Assembly (NCBI GenBank): GCA_035464115.1 | Contig: DATHSN010000092.1 | Span: forward strand, 1-11,428 | Source: DATHSN01 sp035464115 | GTDB taxonomy: Bacteria > Actinomycetota > Acidimicrobiia > Acidimicrobiales > SKKL01 | DNA: 11,428 bases | Direction: 5' to 3' | In this document: positions 5,647 to 11,428 of the stretch, piece by piece | How positions within the stretch are numbered: the stretch's first letter is position 1 | Layout: the number at the start of each line of letters is the position of its first letter | Notes under the pieces: generated by a model | The model's input: the letters and a program-made list of their open reading frames with translations, nothing else | Told to the model about the DNA's origin: nothing | The model's database searches: none | Translations under genes and position numbers: made by a program

Positions 5647-6525
5647 ATGCCACACGTCTCGCCACCCGCTCGTCGGACCCGCGCGCTCGCGGTCGTCGTC
5701 GTGGCGGTGCTCGCCGCCCTGGTCGGCCTCGTCGGCCCCCTCGCCACCGGTGCCGCGGCCCAGACCCCCGACATCCCCGTGCCGGTGATCCCCACGCCGG
5801 GCGCCCCCGAGATCGGCGGCCAGCTGCCCGAGGAGGTGCCCGACGCCGAGCCCGAGGGCCCCAACGGCACCATCTCGATCGACCTCAGCCAAGGTGAGGC
5901 GCCGAGCCAGAGCGTGCTCATCATCCTGCTCATCACCGTGCTGTCGGTGGCGCCCTCGCTGTTGATCCTGCTCACCAGCTTCACCCGCATGGTCATCGTG
6001 CTGTCGCTGGTGCGCAACGCCCTCGGCCTGCAGGCCATCCCGCCCAACCAGGTGGTGATCGGCCTGGCGCTGTTCCTCAGCCTGTTCGTGATGTCGCCCA
6101 CGCTGTCGGCCATGAACGAGCAGGGCCTCCAGCCCCTGCTCGCCGGCGAGCTCTCCCAGGGCGAGGCCTACGAGGCCGCCTCGGGCCCGCTCAAGGACTT
6201 CCTGCTCGCCAACACCCGCGAGGGCGAGCTGCAGACGATGGTGGCGGCCAGCGGCGCCGAGGCCCCCGAGAGCATCGAGGACCTGTCGCTCGTCACCATC
6301 GCCCCCGCCTTCATCCTCTCGGAGCTGAAGAGCGCCTTCATCATCGGCTTCGTGGTGTTCGTGCCGTTCCTGGTGATCGACCTGGTCGTGGCCGCCGTGC
6401 TCATGTCGCTCGGCATGATGATGCTGCCGCCCGTCTTCGTGTCGCTCCCGTTCAAGATCTTGCTGTTCGTGATGGTGGACGGCTGGACGCTCATCGCCCA
6501 GACGCTCATCGAGAGCTACCGATGA
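5647..6525 (+). CDS. fliP: Flagellar type III export gate protein FliP
   Basis: FliP forms the pentameric core of the FliPQR export channel in the basal body. The protein has 292 residues, somewhat longer than the usual 220-260. An N-terminal signal peptide is visible: basic residues 9-12, a hydrophobic core (about 13-34) and a likely cleavage after GAAA at 38, as in many FliP proteins. A Pro-rich periplasmic segment (about 40-85) follows. The conserved part begins at about 88 with membrane segments and LLILLTSFTRMVIVLSLVRN (105-124), the FliP signature. GLQAIPPNQVVIGLALFLSL (127-146) and APAFILSELKSAFIIGFVVF (219-238) follow, and the end is GMMMLPPVFVSLPFKILLFV plus VDGWTLI. The ATG at 5647 gives the complete signal peptide. 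A hairpin covers its ribosome binding site. Confidence 0.96.
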   Translation: MPHVSPPARRTRALAVVVVAVLAALVGLVGPLATGAAAQTPDIPVPVIPTPGAPEIGGQLPEEVPDAEPEGPNGTISIDLSQGEAPSQSVLIILLITVLSVAPSLLILLTSFTRMVIVLSLVRNALGLQAIPPNQVVIGLALFLSLFVMSPTLSAMNEQGLQPLLAGELSQGEAYEAASGPLKDFLLANTREGELQTMVAASGAEAPESIEDLSLVTIAPAFILSELKSAFIIGFVVFVPFLVIDLVVAAVLMSLGMMMLPPVFVSLPFKILLFVMVDGWTLIAQTLIESYR

Positions 6526-6535
6526 GGAGCGTGCC

Positions 6536-6820
6536 GTGACCGACACCATGGTCGTGCAGATCGGGCTGCAGGCGATGATCCTCGCCGCCAAGCTCGCCGG
6601 ACCGCTGTTGATGACGACGCTCGGCATCGGCCTGGTGGTCGGCCTGATCCAGTCGGTCACCCAGCTCCAGGAGCCGACCCTCACGTTCGTGCCCAAGTTC
6701 ATCGGCAGCGGGTTCGTGGTCCTCCTCGGTGGCTCGTGGATGCTCGCCGAGACCATCGGCTTCGTCCACGACATGTTCGCCCTGCTGCCCGAGATGCTGA
6801 CGGCGGCGCCCCCGCTATGA
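6536..6820 (+). CDS. fliQ: Flagellar type III export gate protein FliQ
   Basis: FliQ is a small two-helix membrane protein, present in four copies around FliP/FliR in the export gate. It has 94 residues; the family is usually about 89. Two hydrophobic segments (about 12-38 and 52-76) flank the conserved GLIQSVTQLQEPTLTFVPK motif (36-54). The GTG start at 6536 is preferred because GAGGAG at 6524-6529 lies 6 nt upstream; the ATG at 6548 would give 90 residues, close to family length, but its spacing to that site is poor. The ribosome binding site overlaps the fliP stop. The stop overlaps the fliR start as ATGA, so the two are probably translationally coupled. Confidence 0.95.
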   Translation: MTDTMVVQIGLQAMILAAKLAGPLLMTTLGIGLVVGLIQSVTQLQEPTLTFVPKFIGSGFVVLLGGSWMLAETIGFVHDMFALLPEMLTAAPPL

Positions 6821-7581
6821 CCCTGCAGGTCGACGCGAGCATGCTCGTCGGCTTCGCCTACGCCCTGGTCCGCGCCACCGCCTTCCTCGCCATCACCCCG
6901 CCGTTCTCCACCGTGGGCGTGCCGGTGCGGGTGCGGGCCGGGCTCGCCGCCGGGCTGGCCCTCGTGCTGGCCCCCAGCTTCGAGGGGAGCGCCAACGACC
7001 TGCAGACCGCGGCGTTCCTCGGCGGCCTGCTCTACCAGGCCCTCGTCGGGTTGGCGCTCGGGTTCCTCGTCTACCTGTTGTTCACGGCCATCCAGACCGC
7101 CGGCGCCCTCATCGACCTGAGCGCGGCGTTCTCGGGCGCCACCCTCTACGACCCGTTCTCCAACGCGGCGACGTCGCCGCTGGCCCGGCTCTACCAGATG
7201 CTCGCCATCGGCATCCTGTTCGCCATCAACGGCCACCTGATGCTGGTGCAGGGCCTGGTGACGAGCGTGCGGGCCGCCCCGCTCGACGGGTTGCGGCTCG
7301 ACACGTTCGCCGAGCTGCTCATCACCAACATCTCGGTGTTCATGGTGGCGGCGGTGCAGATCGCCTTCCCGATGCTCGCCGCGCTGTTCCTCGCCGAGAT
7401 GGTGCTGGGCCTGCTCAGCCGGGCCGCGCCGCAGATGAACATCTTCATCGTCGGGTTCAACATCAAGATGCTCATCGTGATCCTGCTCGGCGGGCTGGCC
7501 CTGTCGTCGCTGCCCGACGCCGTCGTCCGCATCCTCGAGCGCATCGGCACCGACGCCCTCGTCGTGTTCGGGGGGCGCTGA
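6817..7581 (+). CDS. fliR: Flagellar type III export gate protein FliR
   Basis: FliR is the single-copy membrane subunit that closes the FliP5-FliQ4-FliR1 export channel. From the ATG at 6817 it has 254 residues, a normal length. It is almost entirely hydrophobic, with about six membrane segments. Family landmarks are FLAITPPFSTVGVPVRVRAG (23-42), the GATLYDPFSNAATSPLARLY segment (107-126), NGHLMLVQGL (138-147) and SRAAPQMNIFIVGFNIK (201-217), which is highly conserved in FliR and its secretion homologues. The frame is open upstream to an in-frame GTG at 6736, but that would overlap fliQ deeply and add non-hydrophobic residues unlike FliR, so the ATG in the ATGA overlap is chosen. The stop overlaps the flhB start as TGATG. 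Confidence 0.96.
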   Translation: MTLQVDASMLVGFAYALVRATAFLAITPPFSTVGVPVRVRAGLAAGLALVLAPSFEGSANDLQTAAFLGGLLYQALVGLALGFLVYLLFTAIQTAGALIDLSAAFSGATLYDPFSNAATSPLARLYQMLAIGILFAINGHLMLVQGLVTSVRAAPLDGLRLDTFAELLITNISVFMVAAVQIAFPMLAALFLAEMVLGLLSRAAPQMNIFIVGFNIKMLIVILLGGLALSSLPDAVVRILERIGTDALVVFGGR

Positions 7582-8795
7582 TGCCGCCCAAGGAGGACAA
7601 GTCCCAGAAGACCGAGAAGGCGACCGAGCGCAAGAAGCGCGAAGCGAAGAAGGAAGGCCAGGTCGCCAAGAGCAAGGAGGTGATGGGCTGGGCCACCCTG
7701 CTCGGCACGACCTTCGCGGCGCCCTTCCTGCTCGGCGGGGTCGCCTCCGCGCTGCAGACGACTCTGGTCACCCTGCCCGACACGATCGTGGTGCCCGACG
7801 AGGGCACCATGCTCGCCGTCACCGGTGAGACCGCCATCGGCGCGTTCATGGGCCTGATGCCGATGCTGCTCACCGCGGCGGCCATCGCCATCTTCGGCAG
7901 CATCGCCCAGACCGGCTTGATGCTCACGCCCAAGGCGCTCAAGCCCAAGCTGTCGCACGTCAGCCCGGCCAAGGGCCTCAAGCGGCTGTTCTCGGTGCAG
8001 AGCCTGTGGCAGACGGTGATGCAGCTCGGGAAGCTCGTCATCATCGGCCTGGTGTCGGTGCCCATCCTCTACGGCACGACCCGCGACCTCATCGCCAGCG
8101 GCTTCGCCGACCTCTCGTCGTCGCTCGAGCTCTTGTTCGACCAGGCGCTCGTCATGTTGCGCCTCGCCGCCGCGCTCGGCCTCACGCTCGCGGTGCTCGA
8201 CTTCGCGTTCCAGAAGTGGAAGACCGAGCGCGACCTGCGGATGAGCAAGCAAGAGGTCAAGCAGGAGATGAAGAACAGCGAGGGCGACCCGATCATCAAG
8301 ATGCGCCAGCGCTCGGCCCGCATGGCGATGTCGCGCAACCGGATGATCGCCTCGGTGGCCGACGCCGACGTGGTGGTCGTCAACCCCACCCACGTGGCGG
8401 TGGCCCTGAAGTACACGGGGGAGCGGGGCGCCCCGCGGGTGGTCGCCCGGGGCGCCGACGCCGTCGCCAAGAAGATCCGCGACGCCGCCCGCGACGCCGA
8501 GGTGCCGATCGTGCGATCGCGCCTGTTGGCTCGGGCCATCTACGAGTCGTGCCGGGTCGACGACGAGATCCCTCGCGACCTGTTCGAGGCGGTCGCCACG
8601 GTGCTCGCGTTCGTGCACCGGCTGCGGGGCCGCCCGTCGCTGACGGGTGACCTGCTGCTCGAGCTGCCCGTCACCTGGGCGGGCGATCGGGCCCAGGTGG
8701 CGCGCGAGCACCGGCGCTCGCTCCGCCGCCGTCGGGCCAAGCGCGGCCTCGGCGGCACGCGACCAACTGCGGCCGCAGCCTCATCTGGCGGATGA
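7581..8795 (+). CDS. flhB: Flagellar export apparatus protein FlhB (autocleaving substrate-specificity switch)
   Basis: FlhB controls the switch of export from rod/hook to filament substrates. The protein has 404 residues, longer than the usual 350-385. A lysine-rich N-terminus (DKSQKTEKATERKKREAKKE, 6-25) is typical. Four membrane segments lie at about 35-58, 86-112, 140-166 and 186-210. A cytoplasmic linker helix (about 211-250, WKTERDLRMSKQEVKQEMKN) leads to the cleavage motif NPTH at 268-271, so autocleavage between Asn268 and Pro269 is expected. RLLARAIYESCRVDDEIPRD and LFEAVATVLAFVHRLRG close the conserved domain near residue 350. The last 55 residues are an arginine-rich, then Ala/Ser/Gly-rich extension without recognised motifs. 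The ATG overlaps the fliR stop by 1 nt and has a G-run upstream. No frameshift is seen. Confidence 0.96.
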   Translation: MPPKEDKSQKTEKATERKKREAKKEGQVAKSKEVMGWATLLGTTFAAPFLLGGVASALQTTLVTLPDTIVVPDEGTMLAVTGETAIGAFMGLMPMLLTAAAIAIFGSIAQTGLMLTPKALKPKLSHVSPAKGLKRLFSVQSLWQTVMQLGKLVIIGLVSVPILYGTTRDLIASGFADLSSSLELLFDQALVMLRLAAALGLTLAVLDFAFQKWKTERDLRMSKQEVKQEMKNSEGDPIIKMRQRSARMAMSRNRMIASVADADVVVVNPTHVAVALKYTGERGAPRVVARGADAVAKKIRDAARDAEVPIVRSRLLARAIYESCRVDDEIPRDLFEAVATVLAFVHRLRGRPSLTGDLLLELPVTWAGDRAQVAREHRRSLRRRRAKRGLGGTRPTAAAASSGG

Positions 8796-8853
8796 CGCGG
8801 CCGACCACTGACCCGTCGGCCAGGACGGCCGGCTCCGCAGGCACGGACGCCCG

Positions 8854-10917
8854 GTGACGACGGCAGGCATCGTGAAGGACCGACGTCTCGGACAAGTGGT
8901 GTTCCCCGCCGCGGTGGTGTCGGTGGTGGCCATGATGGTCATCCCGCTGCCCACGTGGCTGCTGGACCTGCTGCTCACGATCAACATCGCCGCGGCCGTG
9001 CTCCTGCTGCTGGCCAGCCTCAACGTCCGCCGGGCCCTCGACCTCTCGGTCTTCCCCTCGCTGCTGCTCGTCGCCACGCTGTTCCGACTCGGTCTCAACG
9101 TGAGCACCACCCGGCTCATCCTCGGCGAGGGCGACGCCGGCGAGGTCATCAACGCGTTCGGCACGTTCGTGATCTCCGGCTCGCTCGTCGTCGGCCTGGT
9201 GATCTTCCTCATCCTCGTCATCATCCAGTTCGTGGTGATCACCAACGGCGCCACCCGTGTCGCCGAGGTGGGCGCCCGGTTCACCCTCGACGCCATGCCC
9301 GGCAAGCAGATGGCGATCGACGCCGACCTCAACGCCGGGGTCATCGACGACGACGAAGCCCGGCGGCGCCGCGCCGAGATCGGCGCCGAGGCCGACTTCT
9401 ACGGGGCGATGGACGGCGCCTCGAAGTTCGTCAAGGGCGACGCCATCGCCGCCATCGTGATCACCCTCGTGAACCTGGTCGGCGGCCTGCTCGTCGGCGT
9501 GCTGGTCCAGGGCCTGCCGGTCGGCGAGGCGGTGTCGCGCTACTCGCTGCTCACCGTCGGCGACGGCCTGGTCTCGCAGATCCCCGCGCTGTTGGTGTCG
9601 ATCTCGGCCGGCCTCATCGTCACCCGGGCCGCCGGGGAGTCCGACCTCGGCACCGACGTGTTCGCCCAGTTCGCCCGCCAGCACCGGGCCCTGTCCACCG
9701 GCGGCATCGCCATCGCCCTGCTCGGGTTCGTGCCCGGCCTGCCCACCATGCCGTTCCTCGTGGTCGGGGGGACCGCGTTCTTCGTCGGCCGCCGGCTGCG
9801 CAAGAAGGCCATCGAGGCCAACATCGTCGAGCCCGAGCGGATCGCCCCGCCGCCCGACCCCGACGACCCCGCCGAGCTGGCCCGGTCGATGCGGGTCGAG
9901 CCGATCGGCCTCGAGCTCGCCGTCGACCTCGTCGACCTGGTCGACACGTCCGCCGGTGGCGACCTGCTCGACCGGGTGCGGGCCCTGCGCCGCAAGCTCG
10001 CCCTCGAGCTCGGTCTGGTGATCCCGCCGGTGCGCACCCGTGACAACCTCGACCTGCCGCTCGGCACCTACGTGGTGAAGCTCCACGGGGTCGAGGTCGG
10101 TCGGGGCCAGGCCCCTCCGGGCACCGTCATGGTGCTGGCCGACGACCTGAGCGCCCTGCCCGGCACCGAGACCACCGAGGCCGTGTTCGGGCTGCCCGCC
10201 AAGTGGCTGCCCGCCGAGATCCGTCCCCAGGCCGAGGCGATCGGCGCCACCGTCGTCGACCGCACGTCGGTGGTCACCACCCACCTCGCCGAGCTGGCCC
10301 GCCGCCACGCCCCCGAGCTGCTCGGGCGCCAGGACACCAAGGGCCTGGTCGACCTGGTCCGCCGCTCGGACCCCGCCGTGGTCGAGGAGCTCACCGCCGC
10401 CCAGGTCGGGGTGGGCGAGATCCAGCTGGTGCTGCAGGGCCTGCTCGCCGAGGGCGTGTCGATCCGCGACCTGGTGCGGATCCTCGACGCGGTCGGGCAG
10501 CGGGCCCGCTCGACCCGCGACACCGAGCAGCTCATCGAGGCGGCCCGGGGCGCGCTCGGCCCCGCCATCAGCTCCCAGTTCGCCATGGACGGGCGCCTGC
10601 TGGTGCTCACCCTCGACGCCATGGTGGAGCAGGCGCTGATGTCGTCGCTGCAGCCGGGGGACCGGGGATCGTTCCTGAACATCGACATCGAGCGGGCCGA
10701 GTGGCTCAGCCGGGCCCTGGTGGAGCGGCTGACCGCCGCCGAGCAGACCGGCCTGACGCCGGTGCTGGTGTGCGGCCCGGCGCTGCGCCCGGCCCTGCAC
10801 CGCTTCTGCGGCCGGGTCGTGCCGCGACTGAACGTCTTGTCGTACGAGGAGCTGGGCGACCAGCTCACCATCGAGACCGTGGGGGTGGTGACCAGTGGAC
10901 CTGTCGGTGACCTATGA
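8854..10917 (+). CDS. flhA: Flagellar export apparatus protein FlhA
   Basis: FlhA is the largest export-gate subunit, a nonamer whose cytoplasmic ring docks chaperone-substrate complexes and helps use the proton motive force. It has 687 residues, as usual. The N-terminal half (to about 325) contains about eight membrane segments with the FHIPEP-family motifs ATLFRLGLNVSTTRLIL (74-90), VAEVGARFTLDAMPGKQMAI (136-155), DADLNAG (156-162) and DFYGAMDGASKFVKGDAIA (181-199). A linker rich in Pro/Asp (about 333-345) leads to the soluble domain, ending with PVLVCGPALRPALHRF and LNVLSYEELGDQL. GTG 8854 is the first standard start after an in-frame TGA at 8809-8811, so the 5' boundary is firm, though its ribosome binding site is weak. 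The 58-nt gap after flhB shows only a weak 6-bp stem. flhF starts inside its 3' end. Confidence 0.97.
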   Translation: MTTAGIVKDRRLGQVVFPAAVVSVVAMMVIPLPTWLLDLLLTINIAAAVLLLLASLNVRRALDLSVFPSLLLVATLFRLGLNVSTTRLILGEGDAGEVINAFGTFVISGSLVVGLVIFLILVIIQFVVITNGATRVAEVGARFTLDAMPGKQMAIDADLNAGVIDDDEARRRRAEIGAEADFYGAMDGASKFVKGDAIAAIVITLVNLVGGLLVGVLVQGLPVGEAVSRYSLLTVGDGLVSQIPALLVSISAGLIVTRAAGESDLGTDVFAQFARQHRALSTGGIAIALLGFVPGLPTMPFLVVGGTAFFVGRRLRKKAIEANIVEPERIAPPPDPDDPAELARSMRVEPIGLELAVDLVDLVDTSAGGDLLDRVRALRRKLALELGLVIPPVRTRDNLDLPLGTYVVKLHGVEVGRGQAPPGTVMVLADDLSALPGTETTEAVFGLPAKWLPAEIRPQAEAIGATVVDRTSVVTTHLAELARRHAPELLGRQDTKGLVDLVRRSDPAVVEELTAAQVGVGEIQLVLQGLLAEGVSIRDLVRILDAVGQRARSTRDTEQLIEAARGALGPAISSQFAMDGRLLVLTLDAMVEQALMSSLQPGDRGSFLNIDIERAEWLSRALVERLTAAEQTGLTPVLVCGPALRPALHRFCGRVVPRLNVLSYEELGDQLTIETVGVVTSGPVGDL

Positions 10918-11428
10918 GGGGCCGCGCCTCGAGGAGCTCCTCGAGCGCGTCCAACGTGAGCTCGGCTCCGGCGCCACGATCGTCGAGGCCAACCGGCGAC
11001 GGCGCGGCGGCATCGCCGGGTTCTTCGCCACCGAGTGGTTCGAGGTGGTGGCCACGGCCGACGCCGACGCGGTGAGCGCGGCGGCGGGACCGGTGCCCGA
11101 GCCCGAGGACCCGCCGCCGGCCCGGTCGGTCGCCGCATCCGCCCCCCCTCCGGTGCGGCGCTCGACCCGGCCGGCGGCATCGGACACCGACGACCCGCTG
11201 ATGGCGCTCGTGGCCGCGGTCAACGCCGCCGAGCGACCCCGCGAGGCGGAGGTCGAGGACGCCGGTGCGCCGCCGGTCCCGACCGCCGAGACCGTCCGGG
11301 CCAACGCCCGGGCCCTGCTGGCCCTGGCCCCTCGGCACGGATTCCGCGCGGAATCCACGCCAACGTGGCCGCAGGCGGACGACGAGCCCGAGGTCGACGC
11401 CGAGGACTCGCCGCCGCGTCGGCACGGA
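10895..11428 (+). CDS. flhF: Flagellar GTPase FlhF, N-terminal part (3' end outside window)
   Basis: FlhF is an SRP-family GTPase that helps set flagellar position and number. The frame is open from GTG 10895 to the window end, 178 codons with no stop. The first 55 residues match the FlhF N-terminus: VTYEGPRLEELLERVQREL (5-23), then GSGATIVEANRRRRGGIAGF (24-43) and FATEWFEVVAT, corresponding to the family's ELGxDAVI...GGxxGFF...EV pattern. Residues about 56-178 are a low-complexity Ala/Pro/Asp/Glu-rich linker, the variable B-like region; the GTPase domain (P-loop) would lie downstream and is not visible. The GTG overlaps the flhA end by 23 nt and has GGGGGTGG just upstream. The call rests on the N-terminal motif plus position after flhA, as in Gram-positive flagellar operons. 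An 18-bp perfect palindrome lies in the linker. Confidence 0.85.
   Translation, partial: MDLSVTYEGPRLEELLERVQRELGSGATIVEANRRRRGGIAGFFATEWFEVVATADADAVSAAAGPVPEPEDPPPARSVAASAPPPVRRSTRPAASDTDDPLMALVAAVNAAERPREAEVEDAGAPPVPTAETVRANARALLALAPRHGFRAESTPTWPQADDEPEVDAEDSPPRRHG
11339..11356. repeat. 18-bp perfect palindrome inside flhF
   Basis: GGATTCCGC at 11339-11347 is followed directly by its exact reverse complement GCGGAATCC at 11348-11356, with no spacer. It is relatively A/T-rich compared with its surroundings and encodes GFRAES within the variable FlhF linker, where protein constraint is low. It could be a dimeric-protein binding site or chance. No second copy was noticed in the window. Confidence 0.5.

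Noticed and set aside
3965..5665. Minus-strand open frame (about 566 codons) opposite fliM, fliN and fliO
   Set aside because: Compositional artefact overlapping three well-supported genes; no motifs.
6736..6816. Upstream GTG start that would lengthen FliR by 27 residues
   Set aside because: It would overlap fliQ by 85 nt and add residues unlike any FliR N-terminus; the ATG in the ATGA overlap gives a normal FliR.
5464..7236. Long minus-strand open frame (about 590 codons) opposite fliO-fliR
   Set aside because: The translation is His/Glu/Asp/Gly/Arg-rich compositional noise lying against four unmistakable membrane proteins on the + strand.
8799..8821. Inverted repeat GGCCGA/TCGGCC in the flhB-flhA gap
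   Set aside because: Only 6 bp with an 11-nt loop and no following T-run; too weak to call as a terminator or regulator.
8671..10800. Long minus-strand open frame (about 709 codons) opposite flhB end and flhA
   Set aside because: Antisense shadow of flhA with repetitive His/Asp/Gln/Gly composition and no domain; longer than flhA itself only because stop codons are rare at this GC content.

Overview
This window is one continuous stretch of a flagellar biosynthesis cluster, with every gene on the + strand. The base composition is very GC-rich, with third codon positions almost always G or C. Proteins are Ala/Val/Gly/Arg-rich, GTG starts are common, and stop and start codons often overlap. The gene order (flgE-flbD-motA-motB-fliL-fliM-fliN-fliO-fliP-fliQ-fliR-flhB-flhA-flhF) resembles Gram-positive fla operons but has motAB inserted. 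I infer a flagellated actinomycete (Actinomycetota), possibly in or near Acidimicrobiia. The class-level placement is a guess from composition and sequence style.

Layout. The window opens inside flgE (hook protein, C-terminal part, 1-718). A 132-bp gap with a small hairpin leads to a torque module: flbD/swrD (851-1120), motA (1124-1912), motB (1905-2762) and fliL (2759-3295). These four genes are separated by 3 nt or overlap. A 79-bp gap, also with a short hairpin, precedes the C-ring (switch) genes fliM (3375-4322) and fliN (4325-5176). The flagellar type III export gate follows: fliO (5178-5621), fliP (5647-6525), fliQ (6536-6820), fliR (6817-7581), flhB (7581-8795) and flhA (8854-10917). 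The window ends inside flhF (10895-11428, N-terminal part only). There is no gene-free stretch over 300 bases and I see no RNA gene, mobile element, CRISPR array or phage gene.

How the genes work together. FlhA, FlhB, FliO, FliP, FliQ and FliR form the export gate that secretes rod, hook (FlgE) and filament subunits. FliM and FliN form the cytoplasmic rotor and switch ring. MotA and MotB are the ion-driven stator, FliL is a stator-associated ring protein, and FlbD/SwrD is a small protein linked to motor power in Bacillus. FlhF is an SRP-type GTPase that controls where and how many flagella are built. Tight packing suggests one operon with translational coupling.

The window is mostly an ordinary flagellar locus and I found no convincing undescribed system. 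The points most worth a second look are: a FliM without the usual N-terminal CheY-binding peptide; a FliN with an extra N-terminal domain that looks like a FliY/CheC-type domain with the phosphatase residues lost; stator residues that predict proton coupling; flbD placed directly against the stator genes; a hairpin covering the fliP ribosome binding site; and an 18-bp perfect palindrome in flhF.
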